DNA of 46,251 bases from SIG607 sp045537575. GTDB lineage: Bacteria > Bacillota > Clostridia > Oscillospirales > Acutalibacteraceae. The notes under the pieces are model-generated. The model was given only the letters and a program-made list of their open reading frames with translations, was not told the origin of the DNA and did no database searches. A program made the position numbers and the translations under genes. Shown here one piece after another: positions 23,438 to 32,983 of the stretch (within the stretch, counting starts at the first letter, position 1; each line of letters starts with the position of its first letter). The stretch covers positions 1 through 46,251 of the forward strand of contig JAZSPU010000003.1 in NCBI GenBank assembly GCA_045537575.1, read 5' to 3'.

Positions 23438-26400
23438 ATGCTGTTACGTTCTATAGAAGTTCAGGGCTTTAAATCTTTTGCAGATAAAACCGTTCTGAAA
23501 TTCGGTAAAGGTATAACGGCAGTAGTTGGCCCTAACGGAAGCGGAAAAAGTAATATTTCCGATGCTGTAAGATGGGTTCTTGGTGAACAATCTACAAAAA
23601 GCCTTCGCGGACAGTCTATGGAGGACGTTATTTTCTCGGGTACCGCTACACGCCGTCCTCACGGATTTTGCGAGGTAACCCTTAATATAGATAATAGTGA
23701 CCGCACCCTTAATTTCGATAATGACAGCGTATCTATTACAAGACGCTTTTACCGTTCACACGAAAGCGAATATCTTATAAACAACGTTTCTGTACGACTC
23801 AGAGACGTTAATGAACTGTTTATGGATACAGGTCTTGGCCGTGACGGTTATTCTATGATAGGTCAGGGTAAAATTGATAATATCATCAGTTCTAAATCCG
23901 GTGAAAGACGTGATATTTTCGAGGAAGCGTCGGGAATTTCAAAATACCGTTACCGCAAAACAGAAGCGGAAAGAAAACTTTCTGCCGCCGAAGAAAACCT
24001 TTTGCGTCTTAAGGATATTATGAACGAGCTTGAAAGCAGAGTAGGCCCTCTTGAACAGCAGAGCAAAAAGGCTGAAAAGTTTTTAGCTCTTGCCGAAGAA
24101 AAGAAAACCCTTGAAATCGGTCTTTGGCTTTATACCCTTTCCAATTCAAAACAGGCTTTAAGAGAGCAGGAAAACAAAATCGCCATTGCTACAATGCAAT
24201 ATAAAGAAATTGACGAAAAATTGCAGAATTTTGACAGCGAAAACGATAAAAATTCCCGTGATTTTGCGCTCCTTACTACTGCTCTTGAAGAAATTCGCAA
24301 TAATATCGCTTCATATAGCGAAGAAATTGCCGTAATGGGCGGTGAAATTTCTGTAATCGACAGAGATAAAGAACATAATAATCTTGCTATTGAACGTTTA
24401 CTCGCCGAGCGTGAGCATCTGAAAAGCAACGATGTGGCCGCCGAAACCGAAATTGAAGAAAAGGAAAAGGCTGCCGCTTTAAAGGAAGCAGAAATTAAAG
24501 CGCTTGAAGAGAAAATCGAAGGGTTCCAACAAACTCTTAACGAAATGCTTAGCGAAAGCGAAGCGATTTCCAAAAATATAGAAGAGCTTGTCAGAAGCCT
24601 TAATACCGTTTCTCTTAAAAACTCTGATTTGAGAGTAACTATGATGACGGCTGACAGCACCGTAAATGAGCTTTTAAGCCGTACCGGAAATCTTGATGAA
24701 ACCATTAAGGAAAAGGAAACAGAGCTTTCCTCTTTAGATAAAGAATTTAAAGAAAATGATGAGTTCCTTAAAAAGACCGAAGAGATAGTAACCGAATGCG
24801 CTAATTCTCTTGTGGGCTATGAAATGAAGTATAATTCCCGCAAGGAAAAGGCTGAAATAGCCAAAGAGGAATGTGAAAAAATCCGTCTGGACAGAGAAGC
24901 AAAGCTTAGACGTATTCAGATTTTAAGTGAGCTTGAAAAGAATCTTGAAGGCTTCCAAAATTCCGTAAAGGCTGTTATGAGCGCCGCACAGACGGGTACT
25001 ATTCGCGGTATTCACGGCCCTGTTTCAAAAATTATAACGGTTGATAAACAGTATTCAGTTGCTATTGAAACTGCACTCGGTTCAACCATACAGCAGATAG
25101 TCTGCGACAGCGAAAGCGACGCAAAACGCGCCATTGAGATGCTTAAATCTTCGGGCGGCGGACGAGCAACCTTTTTGCCCATTTCTTCTATCCGTTCAAG
25201 AGAATTTAAGGAAACGGGCTTTGAGGATATGTACGGATATATCGGACTTGCTCCCGACCTTATTAAATGCGAAGAACAGTATAAAGAAATTATTAAATAT
25301 CTTCTCGGCAACACCATTGTGTGTGAAGACCTTGACAGCGCCGTAAAGATTTCCAAAAAATTCGGTTACCGCCTTAAAACCGTATCCCTTGACGGTCAGG
25401 TGGTAAATTCAGGCGGTTCACTTACAGGCGGTTCTCTTATTAAAAATGCAGGTATTTTAAGCAGAGCAAGTGATATAAGAAGACTTGAAAATGAGACCGA
25501 AAAGTTGGCTCAAAAGCTTAAACTCAGCGAAGAAAACTACGCCGCTTTAAACAGCGAGGTTGCAAAGGCTGATGCCGATATTACTGCCGCAAAGGCGACC
25601 CTTGCTACTGCTAATGAGGATAAAATCCGTGTTCTTGGTGAGCTTAAGCGTATTGACGATATGAGAAATGCCGTAAGCCGTACCATAGAAGAACTCAAAA
25701 ATGAAAAAACTTCATCGGCAGAAAAAATCGAAGCCTTAAAGAAAACTTCACAGGATGCCGCTTCACAGATAGCGTTACTTGATATTCAGAGGGATAAGCT
25801 TCAATCTGAAATTGATAATGCTACAGGCGGAAGAGATACCATTTCAGGCAAACGTGAAGAAATCGGTAATAGCATTACCGCTGTGCGTATGGAAATCCTT
25901 GAAAAACGCAAGGATATTGAAACCCTTACCCAGTCGGCAAAAACTCTTCGTGATACCATAGGCAACCGCCATAAGCGTATGGAAGAAATCACCGGTGAAA
26001 TCAGCGGTATTGACAGAGAAAAAACCGAGCTTGATAATAAACTCGGCGAGATAAAGGAAAAGGTTGCTTCCTTAAAACAACGAATTGTTGACAGCGAAAG
26101 CGAAATCGAGCGTTTAACTAAAGAACGCGAGAGAATAGAAAAGCAGGGAATAGAGCTTCGTCAGAGCGAAAAAGAGCGTACCTTAGAGCGTGAAAAGGTG
26201 GGCGGTGAACTTGCCCGTCTTACCGAACGTAAAGAGGTTATGCTTAAGGAATATGACGACGTTATCCGTCAGCTTTATGATGAATATCAGCTAACAAGAA
26301 CCGATGCCGAAAATATGGGCATAACGGTGGAAAATCCCACCGAAGCCAAGAAAAAACTTAATGAGGTTAAATCTCATATAAGAGGACTTGGTAACGTTAA

Positions 26401-27019
26401 CGTCTCTGCTATTGAGGAATATAAAGAGGTATATGAAAGATACACCTTTATGTCATCTCAGATAGAGGACGTTGAAAAGTCAAGAACTGAACTTAACAAG
26501 CTTATCGCACAGTTGACAGCGCAGATGAAGGAGCTCTTTACTTTAGGTTTTGAGAAAATTAATCAGAACTTTGCAGTTACCTTTACCGAGCTGTTTGGCG
26601 GCGGTGTTGCTTCTCTGTCGCTGAGCGACCCCGATAACGTACTTGAAAGCGGAATTGATATCAACGTTAAGCTTCCGGGCAAAAACGTTCCCAGCCTTGA
26701 CGGTCTCTCGGGCGGTGAAAAGGCGCTTATTGCTTTGGCAATTTACTTTGCTATTATGAGGGTTAACGCTCCTCCGTTCTGCTTCCTTGATGAAGTTGAT
26801 ACTGCTCTTGACGATATCAACGTTGAGCGTGTTGCAGATTATATGAAGCGTCCTGACTTCTCTACACAGTTTATCTGTGTAACTCACAGAAGAGGTACTA
26901 TGGAAGCGGCTGATATGCTTTACGGTGTTACTATGCAGGAGAAGGGTATTACAAAGCTTCTTGAACTAAACGTTAATGAACTTGAAAAGAAATTGATGCT
27001 TGAAACGGATGGTAAATAA
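23438..27019 (+). CDS. smc: Chromosome partition protein SMC
   Basis: A 1193-residue condensin subunit that extrudes DNA loops and helps separate replicated chromosomes. Walker A is GPNGSGKSN (31-39). Two very long coiled coils flank the hinge (residues about 515-680, with GIHGPVSKIITVDKQYSVAI and SGGSLTGGS). The C-terminal head has the signature LSGGEKALIALAIYFA and Walker B PPFCFLDEVDTALDD. Its kleisin partners scpA and scpB are not in the window. It ends in TAATG shared with ftsY. Confidence 0.98.
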   Translation: MLLRSIEVQGFKSFADKTVLKFGKGITAVVGPNGSGKSNISDAVRWVLGEQSTKSLRGQSMEDVIFSGTATRRPHGFCEVTLNIDNSDRTLNFDNDSVSITRRFYRSHESEYLINNVSVRLRDVNELFMDTGLGRDGYSMIGQGKIDNIISSKSGERRDIFEEASGISKYRYRKTEAERKLSAAEENLLRLKDIMNELESRVGPLEQQSKKAEKFLALAEEKKTLEIGLWLYTLSNSKQALREQENKIAIATMQYKEIDEKLQNFDSENDKNSRDFALLTTALEEIRNNIASYSEEIAVMGGEISVIDRDKEHNNLAIERLLAEREHLKSNDVAAETEIEEKEKAAALKEAEIKALEEKIEGFQQTLNEMLSESEAISKNIEELVRSLNTVSLKNSDLRVTMMTADSTVNELLSRTGNLDETIKEKETELSSLDKEFKENDEFLKKTEEIVTECANSLVGYEMKYNSRKEKAEIAKEECEKIRLDREAKLRRIQILSELEKNLEGFQNSVKAVMSAAQTGTIRGIHGPVSKIITVDKQYSVAIETALGSTIQQIVCDSESDAKRAIEMLKSSGGGRATFLPISSIRSREFKETGFEDMYGYIGLAPDLIKCEEQYKEIIKYLLGNTIVCEDLDSAVKISKKFGYRLKTVSLDGQVVNSGGSLTGGSLIKNAGILSRASDIRRLENETEKLAQKLKLSEENYAALNSEVAKADADITAAKATLATANEDKIRVLGELKRIDDMRNAVSRTIEELKNEKTSSAEKIEALKKTSQDAASQIALLDIQRDKLQSEIDNATGGRDTISGKREEIGNSITAVRMEILEKRKDIETLTQSAKTLRDTIGNRHKRMEEITGEISGIDREKTELDNKLGEIKEKVASLKQRIVDSESEIERLTKERERIEKQGIELRQSEKERTLEREKVGGELARLTERKEVMLKEYDDVIRQLYDEYQLTRTDAENMGITVENPTEAKKKLNEVKSHIRGLGNVNVSAIEEYKEVYERYTFMSSQIEDVEKSRTELNKLIAQLTAQMKELFTLGFEKINQNFAVTFTELFGGGVASLSLSDPDNVLESGIDINVKLPGKNVPSLDGLSGGEKALIALAIYFAIMRVNAPPFCFLDEVDTALDDINVERVADYMKRPDFSTQFICVTHRRGTMEAADMLYGVTMQEKGITKLLELNVNELEKKLMLETDGK

Positions 27020-27933
27020 TGGGTTTTTTCAGTAAAATCAAAAGCGGTCTTGCAAAAACAAGAAACGCTCTTGCAGAAAATATAAATTCTGTTATTAAAA
27101 GCTTTACTAAAATTGATGAAGAATTATTTGAGGAGCTTGAAGAAATTCTTGTTCTCTCGGACATAGGCTGTGCAACGGCTGAGGAAATTTGCACTATTCT
27201 TCGTGAAAAGGTGAAAAAAGAGGGAATAAAGGAACCCGATGAAATCAAAAAACTTCTTAATGAGGTTATAAGCGAAATGATTGACGGGGATTGTTCCCTT
27301 AAAATTACTACAAAACCGTCTATTATCTTGGTAATAGGAGTAAACGGTGTTGGTAAAACTACTTCCATAGGCAAAATCGCTGCACGTCTTAAGAGTGAGG
27401 GCAAATCGGTTATGCTTGGCGCTGCCGATACCTTCCGTGCCGCCGCTATCGACCAGTTGGCTGTATGGGCAGACAGAGCAGGTGTTCCTATGGTAAAGGG
27501 CGTTGAAGGCACCGACCCTGCATCTGTGGTTTTTGATACAATTGCTTCGGCTAAAGCAAAGGGAACAGACGTTATTATCTGTGATACTGCAGGAAGACTT
27601 CATAATAAGAAAAATCTTATGGATGAACTTGCTAAAATCTATAGAATTATAGATAGAGAACTTCCCGATGCGGATAAGGAAACCCTTCTTGTTCTTGATG
27701 CTACAACGGGACAGAATGCAGTTAATCAGGCAAGAGAATTTAAAAACGTTGCTCCCATTTCGGGTATAGTTCTTACAAAGCTTGACGGAACAGCACGCGG
27801 CGGTGTTGTTCTTGCAATAAAGAACGAGCTTGACATTCCCGTAAAATTCATTGGCGTGGGTGAGGGAATTGATGACCTTCAACCCTTTGATTCAAAGGAA
27901 TTTGCAAACGGAATAATAACTGCGGAGGAATAA
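27019..27933 (+). CDS. ftsY: Signal recognition particle receptor FtsY
   Basis: A 304-residue SRP GTPase that docks ribosome-SRP complexes at the membrane. The N domain (residues about 1-90) leads to the G domain with P-loop GVNGVGKTT (107-115), AADTFRAAAIDQL, CDTAGRLHNKKNLM, TKLDGTARGG and GVGEGIDDLQPF. The acidic A domain is absent, as in short Gram-positive forms; a basic amphipathic start (FFSKIKSGLAKTRNAL) probably binds lipid. Overlaps smc by one base. Confidence 0.97.
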   Translation: MGFFSKIKSGLAKTRNALAENINSVIKSFTKIDEELFEELEEILVLSDIGCATAEEICTILREKVKKEGIKEPDEIKKLLNEVISEMIDGDCSLKITTKPSIILVIGVNGVGKTTSIGKIAARLKSEGKSVMLGAADTFRAAAIDQLAVWADRAGVPMVKGVEGTDPASVVFDTIASAKAKGTDVIICDTAGRLHNKKNLMDELAKIYRIIDRELPDADKETLLVLDATTGQNAVNQAREFKNVAPISGIVLTKLDGTARGGVVLAIKNELDIPVKFIGVGEGIDDLQPFDSKEFANGIITAEE

Positions 27934-27935
27934 TA

Positions 27936-28532
27936 ATGGTCTTTTTTGTAGCTACAAAAAATGAAGGCAAAAAGAAGGAACTTCTTCGCATTTTATCTCC
28001 TCTGGGAATTGAGGTTATCAGCGAAAAGGATTTGGATAAACCTCTCGGCGAAGTAGTTGAGGACGGAAAAACCTTTGAAGAAAATGCTCTTATAAAGGCC
28101 AGATATGCCGCAAAGGAAACTCTTCTTCCGTCTGTTGCAGATGATTCGGGACTTTGTGTTGATGCCCTTGACGGAGCGCCCGGTATATACACAGCCCGTT
28201 ATGCAGGCGAGCCTACCGACAATGCTAAAAATAACGCAAAGCTTTTAAGCGCTTTAAATGACGTTCCGCTGGAAAAGAGAACCGCAAGATTTGTAAGTGC
28301 GGTTGCCTGTGTTTTTCCCGACGGCAGAGAATTTACCGTTAGGGGAGAGTGCGAAGGGAAAATAGCATTTGAGCTTAAGGGCGACAAAGGCTTTGGTTAT
28401 GATCCTCTTTTTATAAGTGAGCTTGGATGCTTCGGTGAAATAAGTGATGAGCAAAAGGACTGTATAAGTCATCGAGGCAGAGCCTTACTTAAGCTTAAAG
28501 AAAAACTTACTAATGAGTATTTAAAAGGGTGA
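27936..28532 (+). CDS. RdgB/HAM1 non-canonical purine NTP pyrophosphatase
   Basis: A 198-residue house-cleaning enzyme that hydrolyses dITP, ITP and XTP to monophosphates. FVATKNEGKKKELLRIL near the N-terminus, ENALIKARYAA, ADDSGLCVDALDGAPGIYTARY, GKIAFELKGDKGFGYDPLF and SHRGRALLKL match the family. It starts two bases after ftsY, so the run is tightly coupled. Confidence 0.95.
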   Translation: MVFFVATKNEGKKKELLRILSPLGIEVISEKDLDKPLGEVVEDGKTFEENALIKARYAAKETLLPSVADDSGLCVDALDGAPGIYTARYAGEPTDNAKNNAKLLSALNDVPLEKRTARFVSAVACVFPDGREFTVRGECEGKIAFELKGDKGFGYDPLFISELGCFGEISDEQKDCISHRGRALLKLKEKLTNEYLKG

Positions 28533-28536
28533 AAAT

Positions 28537-28836
28537 ATGTTAAACAGCAGACAGCGTGCCTTCCTTCGCGGAATGGCAAACGATTATGAAACCATTATAC
28601 AAATAGGAAAAGGCGGTATTTCTCCCGCTCTTATAAAAACGGTAAGCGAAGCCCTTTATGTAAGGGAGCTTATTAAGATAAAGGTACATTCTACCGCACC
28701 GAATGATATACGTACCATTGCAAACGAGGTGGCAGAGCAGACCGCTTCTGAAATCGTGCATATTATCGGTTCTAAAATTATTCTTTATAAGCACAGCAAT
28801 AATAAAGATATAACCCCCATAAAGCTGGTTAAATAA
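28537..28836 (+). CDS. yhbY: YhbY-family RNA-binding protein (CRM domain)
   Basis: A 99-residue protein consisting of one CRM domain: LNSRQRAFLRGMAND, the loop IGKGGISPALI, the helix-strand with VRELIKIKVHS, and the final IIGSKIILYKHS. Homologues bind pre-50S ribosomal particles and act in ribosome assembly. GGGTG lies before ATG 28537. It is followed by nadD-yqeK-rsfS, the usual order in Bacillota. Confidence 0.93.
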   Translation: MLNSRQRAFLRGMANDYETIIQIGKGGISPALIKTVSEALYVRELIKIKVHSTAPNDIRTIANEVAEQTASEIVHIIGSKIILYKHSNNKDITPIKLVK

Positions 28837-28837
28837 T

Positions 28838-29428
28838 ATGGCCAATATTGCATTGTTCGGCGGTACCTTTAATCCCATACATAACGAACACTTAAGGCTT
28901 ATTAAACATTTAAGCGGTCTTAAATTTATTGATAAAGTGTTGGTTATGCCCACGCATATACCGCCTCATAAAACGTCCGATTATTTGGCTGACGATATAG
29001 ATAGGTTTAATATGTGCAGGGTTGCTACCGAAAATATCGAAAAGGTTACGGTTAGTGATTTTGAAATCAAAAGAGGCGGCAAAAGCTATACCTTTTACAC
29101 CGTAAGCGCTCTTAAGGAAGAGTATAAAAACGATGAATTATTCGTGGTTTGCGGTGGAGATATGGCTATAACTCTTGATACCTGGTACAGATTTGACGAG
29201 CTTAAAGAAATATGCACTTTTCTGGTGGTTGACCGCCCCGGCATAGACGTGGATAAACTAAGGAATTATCTTAAAAATCTTAAAGATAAAGGCGCAAAAG
29301 TAGAATATACCCTTTGTCCTACAGAAGACGTTTCTTCTACTATGATTAGAGAAAAGGGACTAAATACTTCTTTTGTGCCCCAAAAGGTTCTTGAATATAT
29401 AAAGGAAAAAGGTCTTTATGGAGTTTAG
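28838..29428 (+). CDS. nadD: Nicotinate-nucleotide adenylyltransferase
   Basis: A 196-residue nucleotidyltransferase joining nicotinate mononucleotide and ATP to give deamido-NAD. The HxGH-type motif is GGTFNPIHNEHL; the downstream PTHIPPHK, VCGGDMA..LDTWYR and the SSTMIRE motif are the family hallmarks. It starts one base after yhbY and overlaps yqeK by 11 bases. Confidence 0.96.
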   Translation: MANIALFGGTFNPIHNEHLRLIKHLSGLKFIDKVLVMPTHIPPHKTSDYLADDIDRFNMCRVATENIEKVTVSDFEIKRGGKSYTFYTVSALKEEYKNDELFVVCGGDMAITLDTWYRFDELKEICTFLVVDRPGIDVDKLRNYLKNLKDKGAKVEYTLCPTEDVSSTMIREKGLNTSFVPQKVLEYIKEKGLYGV

Positions 29429-29996
29429 CGAAAAATATAGTGAATATATTGCACTGCTAAGGGAAAGGCTTGACGATTTTCGTTTTGAGCATAGTATAGC
29501 TGTGGCTAATCAGTCGGTGATACTTGCTGAGCGTTTCGGTGAAAATAAAGAAAAAGCTTACGTTGCGGGACTTCTTCACGACGTATGCAAAAATTTAAAG
29601 AGGGAAGAACAGTTGCAATTTTTCTCTTCCTCTGCTATAATGCTAACCGATACCGAAAAACTTTCCCCAAAGGTTTGGCATGCAATGAGCGGTGCTCAGT
29701 ATTTAAAAAAGCATCTTGGTATTAAGGATAAAGATATAATTAATGCAGTAAGATATCATACGACAGGCAGGGCAGGAATGAGCAATTTAGAGAAAATAAT
29801 CTATATTGCAGATTTAACCTCCCTTGACAGAAACTATAACGACGTAGATATACTTAGAAAAATAATAGAAAAAAGTCTTGATGATGGGCTTGTTTATGCG
29901 CTGAAGTTTACTATTACTTCACTTGCTAATAAGGAAGAACCCATTCATCCCGATACACTAAACGCATATAATGATTTGATAGGAAGAAGAAAATGA
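29418..29996 (+). CDS. yqeK: HD-domain diadenosine tetraphosphatase YqeK
   Basis: A 192-residue metal-dependent HD hydrolase. Metal ligands are visible in FEHSIAVANQ, AGLLHDVCKNL (the HD pair), HAMSGAQYL and RYHTTG, with the late IIYIADLTSLDRNY. Members cleave Ap4A symmetrically to two ADP. It starts inside nadD and overlaps rsfS by four bases (ATGA). Confidence 0.94.
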   Translation: MEFSEKYSEYIALLRERLDDFRFEHSIAVANQSVILAERFGENKEKAYVAGLLHDVCKNLKREEQLQFFSSSAIMLTDTEKLSPKVWHAMSGAQYLKKHLGIKDKDIINAVRYHTTGRAGMSNLEKIIYIADLTSLDRNYNDVDILRKIIEKSLDDGLVYALKFTITSLANKEEPIHPDTLNAYNDLIGRRK

Positions 29997-30343
29997 AAGC
30001 ATTTGAAATTGTAGAAACAGCCGTTAAGGCGCTTGACTCTAAAAAAGGTCACGAAATAAGAGCAATAAAGGTTGAGGATTTAACTGTTATTGCTGAATAT
30101 TTTGTTATAGCTACCGCTAATTCAAGCACACAGGTACGCGCTCTTGCAGAAGAGGTTGAGTATCAGCTTGATTTAAAGGATACTCCCGTTCATCATATTG
30201 AGGGCAGGGGTTCAAATTGGATTTTACTTGACTACGGCAGTGTTATTGTTCACGTTTTCCACAGAGAAGCAAGAGAGTTTTATTCCCTTGATTCAACCTG
30301 GGCAGACGGCGAAAATATTGATATAGAAAAATTTCTTTCATAA
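29993..30343 (+). CDS. rsfS: Ribosomal silencing factor RsfS
   Basis: A 116-residue protein that binds L14 on the 50S subunit and blocks 30S joining under nutrient stress. AVKALDSKKGHEIRAI, YFVIATANSSTQVRALA, VHHIEGRGSNWILLDYGSVIVHVFH and the C-terminal YSLDSTWADG are diagnostic. ATGA overlap with yqeK implies coupling. Confidence 0.95.
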   Translation: MKAFEIVETAVKALDSKKGHEIRAIKVEDLTVIAEYFVIATANSSTQVRALAEEVEYQLDLKDTPVHHIEGRGSNWILLDYGSVIVHVFHREAREFYSLDSTWADGENIDIEKFLS

Positions 30344-30358
30344 GAGGAGAGAGTGACT

Positions 30359-32767
30359 TTGAAACAGGAAAGATATAATTTTACCGAAATTGAAAAGAAA
30401 TGGCAGGATATATGGGATAAAGAACAGCCCTTTGCCGCAAAGAACGACTATACTTTGCCCAAGTTCTACGGACTTGTTGAATTTCCTTATCCTTCCGGTC
30501 AGGGCCTTCACGTAGGACATCCCCGTTCTTATACCGCTATTGATATTGTTGCGCGTAAAAAACGTCTTCAGGGCTATAACGTGCTTTATCCTATGGGTTG
30601 GGATGCTTTCGGTCTTCCTACCGAAAACTTTGCTATTAAAAATCACATTCATCCCGAAGTAGTAACCAAGAATAACGTTGCTAACTTTAAGCGTCAGCTT
30701 AAATCTTTAGGCTTTTCTTTCGATTGGAACAGAGAAATAAATACCACCGATCCCTCTTACTATAAGTGGACACAGTGGATTTTCTTGAAGCTTTTTGAAA
30801 ACGGTCTTGCCTATAAAAAGCAGATGGCTGTTAACTGGTGTACCTCCTGTAAATGCGTACTTGCAAACGAAGAGGTTGTAAACGGCGTTTGTGAGCGTTG
30901 CGGAAGTCAGGTTATTCACAAGGAAAAGAGCCAATGGATGCTCAAAATTACCGAATACGCAGGTAAGCTTATTGATGACCTTTCCACCGTTGATTTTATC
31001 GACAGAGTTAAGACTCAGCAGGAAAACTGGATAGGCCGTTCCTTCGGTACTCAGGTTAAGTTTACCGCTACCACAGGCGATGAATTACTTATTTATACTA
31101 CCCGTGCCGACACACTTTTCGGCGCTACTTATATGGTTCTTTCTCCCGAACATCCTCTTATTAATAAATGGGCAGAAAAAATCGAAAATATGGATGAGGT
31201 TAACGCATACAGAGAAGAGGCTTCCAAAAAGTCTGACTTTGAGCGTACCGAACTTGCTAAGGATAAAACGGGCGTTTGCCTTAAGGGTGTAAAAGCCATT
31301 AACCCCGTAAACAATACCGAAATCCCGATTTTCATTTCCGACTACGTACTTATTTCTTACGGCACAGGCGCTATTATGGCTGTTCCTGCCCACGATACTC
31401 GCGACTGGGAATTTGCTAAGAAATTCGGTCTTCCCATTATCGAGGTTGTTAAGGGCGGAAACGTAGAGGAAGAAGCCTTTACCGATTGCGCTACAGGTAT
31501 TATGGTAAATTCAGGCTTCCTTGACGGACTCAGCGTAGAAGATGCTAAGGTTAAAATTCAGGAATTTTTAAGTGAAAAGGGAATAGGCGAAAAGAAGACT
31601 AACTATAAGCTTCGTGACTGGGTATTCTCCCGTCAGCGTTATTGGGGCGAACCCATTCCTATGGTTTACTGCGATTGCTGTGGTTGGGTACCGCTACCTG
31701 AGAGCGAACTTCCCTTGCTGCTTCCTGAGGTTGATTCTTATGAGTTTACCGATAACGGCGAATCTCCTCTTGCAAATATTACTGAATGGATAAATACCAC
31801 CTGTCCCAAGTGTGGCGGCAAAGCTACAAGAGAAACCGATACAATGCCTCAATGGGCAGGTTCTTCTTGGTATTTCCTTCGTTATTGCGATCCCCACAAT
31901 GAAAATGAACTTGCTTCTAAGGAAGCGCTTGAATACTGGGGCCCTGTTGACTGGTATAACGGCGGTATGGAGCATACCACACTCCACCTTCTTTATAGCC
32001 GTTTCTGGCATAAATTCCTTTATGACATTGGCGTAGTGCCTTCACCCGAACCCTATGCAAAGCGTACCAGCCACGGTATGATTTTGGGCGAAAACGGTGA
32101 AAAGATGTCTAAGTCCAGAGGCAACGTTATTAACCCTGATGATATTATCAATGAGTACGGCGCCGATACAATGCGTCTTTACGAAATGTTCATCGGTGAC
32201 TTTGAAAAGGCTGCTCCTTGGAGCACTTCCTCCATTAAGGGCTGTAAGCGTTTCCTTGATAAAGTATGGGCGTTGAAAGACAACGTAATCGATACGGATG
32301 AATACAGAAGCGAGGTAGAAAGCGAAGTTCACAAGATGATTCGCAAGGTTACCGACGATATCGAAAACCTTAAGATGAATACCGCTATTGCTTCTATGAT
32401 GGCGTTTATCAATACTGTAGGAAATACCATCGGCAAGGCAGAACTTAAGACCTTACTTATTCTTCTTAATCCCTTTGCTCCTCATATTACCGAGGAAATC
32501 TGGGAAGAAATGGAGTTTGAAGGCAGACTTAATCAGGCTAAATGGCCTGAATATGACGAGGCTAAATGTGTTGAGGCTACCGTTGAAATCGTTGTTCAGA
32601 TAAACGGCAAGCTTAGAGGCAGAATGAATATTCCTGCTGACATCACTAGTGAAGATGCTATTAGTCTAGCTAAAGAACTTGACGGAGTAAAAGGTCAGTT
32701 AGAGGGCAAGACTATAGTTAAGGAACTTTACGTACCCAAGAAACTTGTTAATATCGTTGTAAAATAA
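30359..32767 (+). CDS. leuS: Leucyl-tRNA synthetase
   Basis: An 802-residue class I synthetase that charges tRNA-Leu, such as the tRNA at 2912. The HIGH motif is HVGH within PYPSGQGLHVGHPRSYTA. The CP1 editing domain has TTRADTLFGATYMVL and VPAHDTRDWEFA. WAGSSWYFLRYCDP and KMSKS (GEKMSKSRGNVINP) are intact. GAGGAG (30344-30349) is only three bases from GTG 30353 but nine from TTG 30359, so the TTG start is preferred. No T-box leader is present; it lies at the end of the long housekeeping run. Confidence 0.96.
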   Translation: MKQERYNFTEIEKKWQDIWDKEQPFAAKNDYTLPKFYGLVEFPYPSGQGLHVGHPRSYTAIDIVARKKRLQGYNVLYPMGWDAFGLPTENFAIKNHIHPEVVTKNNVANFKRQLKSLGFSFDWNREINTTDPSYYKWTQWIFLKLFENGLAYKKQMAVNWCTSCKCVLANEEVVNGVCERCGSQVIHKEKSQWMLKITEYAGKLIDDLSTVDFIDRVKTQQENWIGRSFGTQVKFTATTGDELLIYTTRADTLFGATYMVLSPEHPLINKWAEKIENMDEVNAYREEASKKSDFERTELAKDKTGVCLKGVKAINPVNNTEIPIFISDYVLISYGTGAIMAVPAHDTRDWEFAKKFGLPIIEVVKGGNVEEEAFTDCATGIMVNSGFLDGLSVEDAKVKIQEFLSEKGIGEKKTNYKLRDWVFSRQRYWGEPIPMVYCDCCGWVPLPESELPLLLPEVDSYEFTDNGESPLANITEWINTTCPKCGGKATRETDTMPQWAGSSWYFLRYCDPHNENELASKEALEYWGPVDWYNGGMEHTTLHLLYSRFWHKFLYDIGVVPSPEPYAKRTSHGMILGENGEKMSKSRGNVINPDDIINEYGADTMRLYEMFIGDFEKAAPWSTSSIKGCKRFLDKVWALKDNVIDTDEYRSEVESEVHKMIRKVTDDIENLKMNTAIASMMAFINTVGNTIGKAELKTLLILLNPFAPHITEEIWEEMEFEGRLNQAKWPEYDEAKCVEATVEIVVQINGKLRGRMNIPADITSEDAISLAKELDGVKGQLEGKTIVKELYVPKKLVNIVVK

Positions 32768-32772
32768 ACTGT

Positions 32773-32804
32773 TTTTTCGTGGGGTGGCAACACCCCACGA
32801 AAAA
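32773..32804. repeat. Perfect inverted repeat after leuS
   Basis: TTTTTCGTGGGGTG (32773-32786) is the exact complement of CACCCCACGAAAAA (32791-32804) around GCAA. There is no T tract after the hairpin on either strand, so it is not a classic terminator, though it may still stop transcription or protect the 3' end of the long leuS transcript. Confidence 0.8.
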
Positions 32805-32817
32805 TATAAAAAAGTGC

Positions 32818-32846
32818 TTGACAAAACTTAATACCTTTGATATAAT
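32818..32846 (+). promoter_or_regulatory. Promoter of tRNA-Lys
   Basis: Perfect consensus TTGACA (32818-32823), 17-base spacer and TATAAT (32841-32846). Transcription would begin about 20 bases before the tRNA. Confidence 0.93.
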
Positions 32847-32873
32847 ATCAAAGTCGCCTAAATAAGAATAAAT

Positions 32874-32949
32874 GATCCATTAGCTCAGCCGGCAGAGCAC
32901 ATGACTTTTAATCATGGTGTCCGGAGTTCGATTCTCCGATGGATCACCA
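32874..32949 (+). tRNA. tRNA-Lys, anticodon UUU
   Basis: A complete 76-base tRNA with encoded CCA. The acceptor GATCCAT (32874-32880) pairs with ATGGATC (32939-32945), followed by discriminator A. D arm GCTC..GAGC, anticodon stem CATGA/TCATG around CTTTTAA (anticodon TTT) and T arm CGGAG.TTCGATT.CTCCG are all regular. Confidence 0.98.
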
Positions 32950-32981
32950 AAAAACCTCGTTCCGAAGAACGAGGTTTTTTT
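32950..32981 (+). terminator. Rho-independent terminator after tRNA-Lys
   Basis: AACCTCGTTC pairs with GAACGAGGTT around CGAA and runs into seven T residues, directly after the CCA end. Confidence 0.95.
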
Positions 32982-32983
32982 AT

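Noticed and set aside
27124..27882. 252-residue open frame on the minus strand inside ftsY
   Set aside because: It is the mirror of a well-conserved gene, has no ribosome binding site, and its composition (many Cys, Ser, Asn, Phe) is typical of antisense translation.
30250..30358. T-box or other leader upstream of leuS
   Set aside because: leuS starts 16 bases after rsfS; there is no room for a leader and no GGTACCGCG core.
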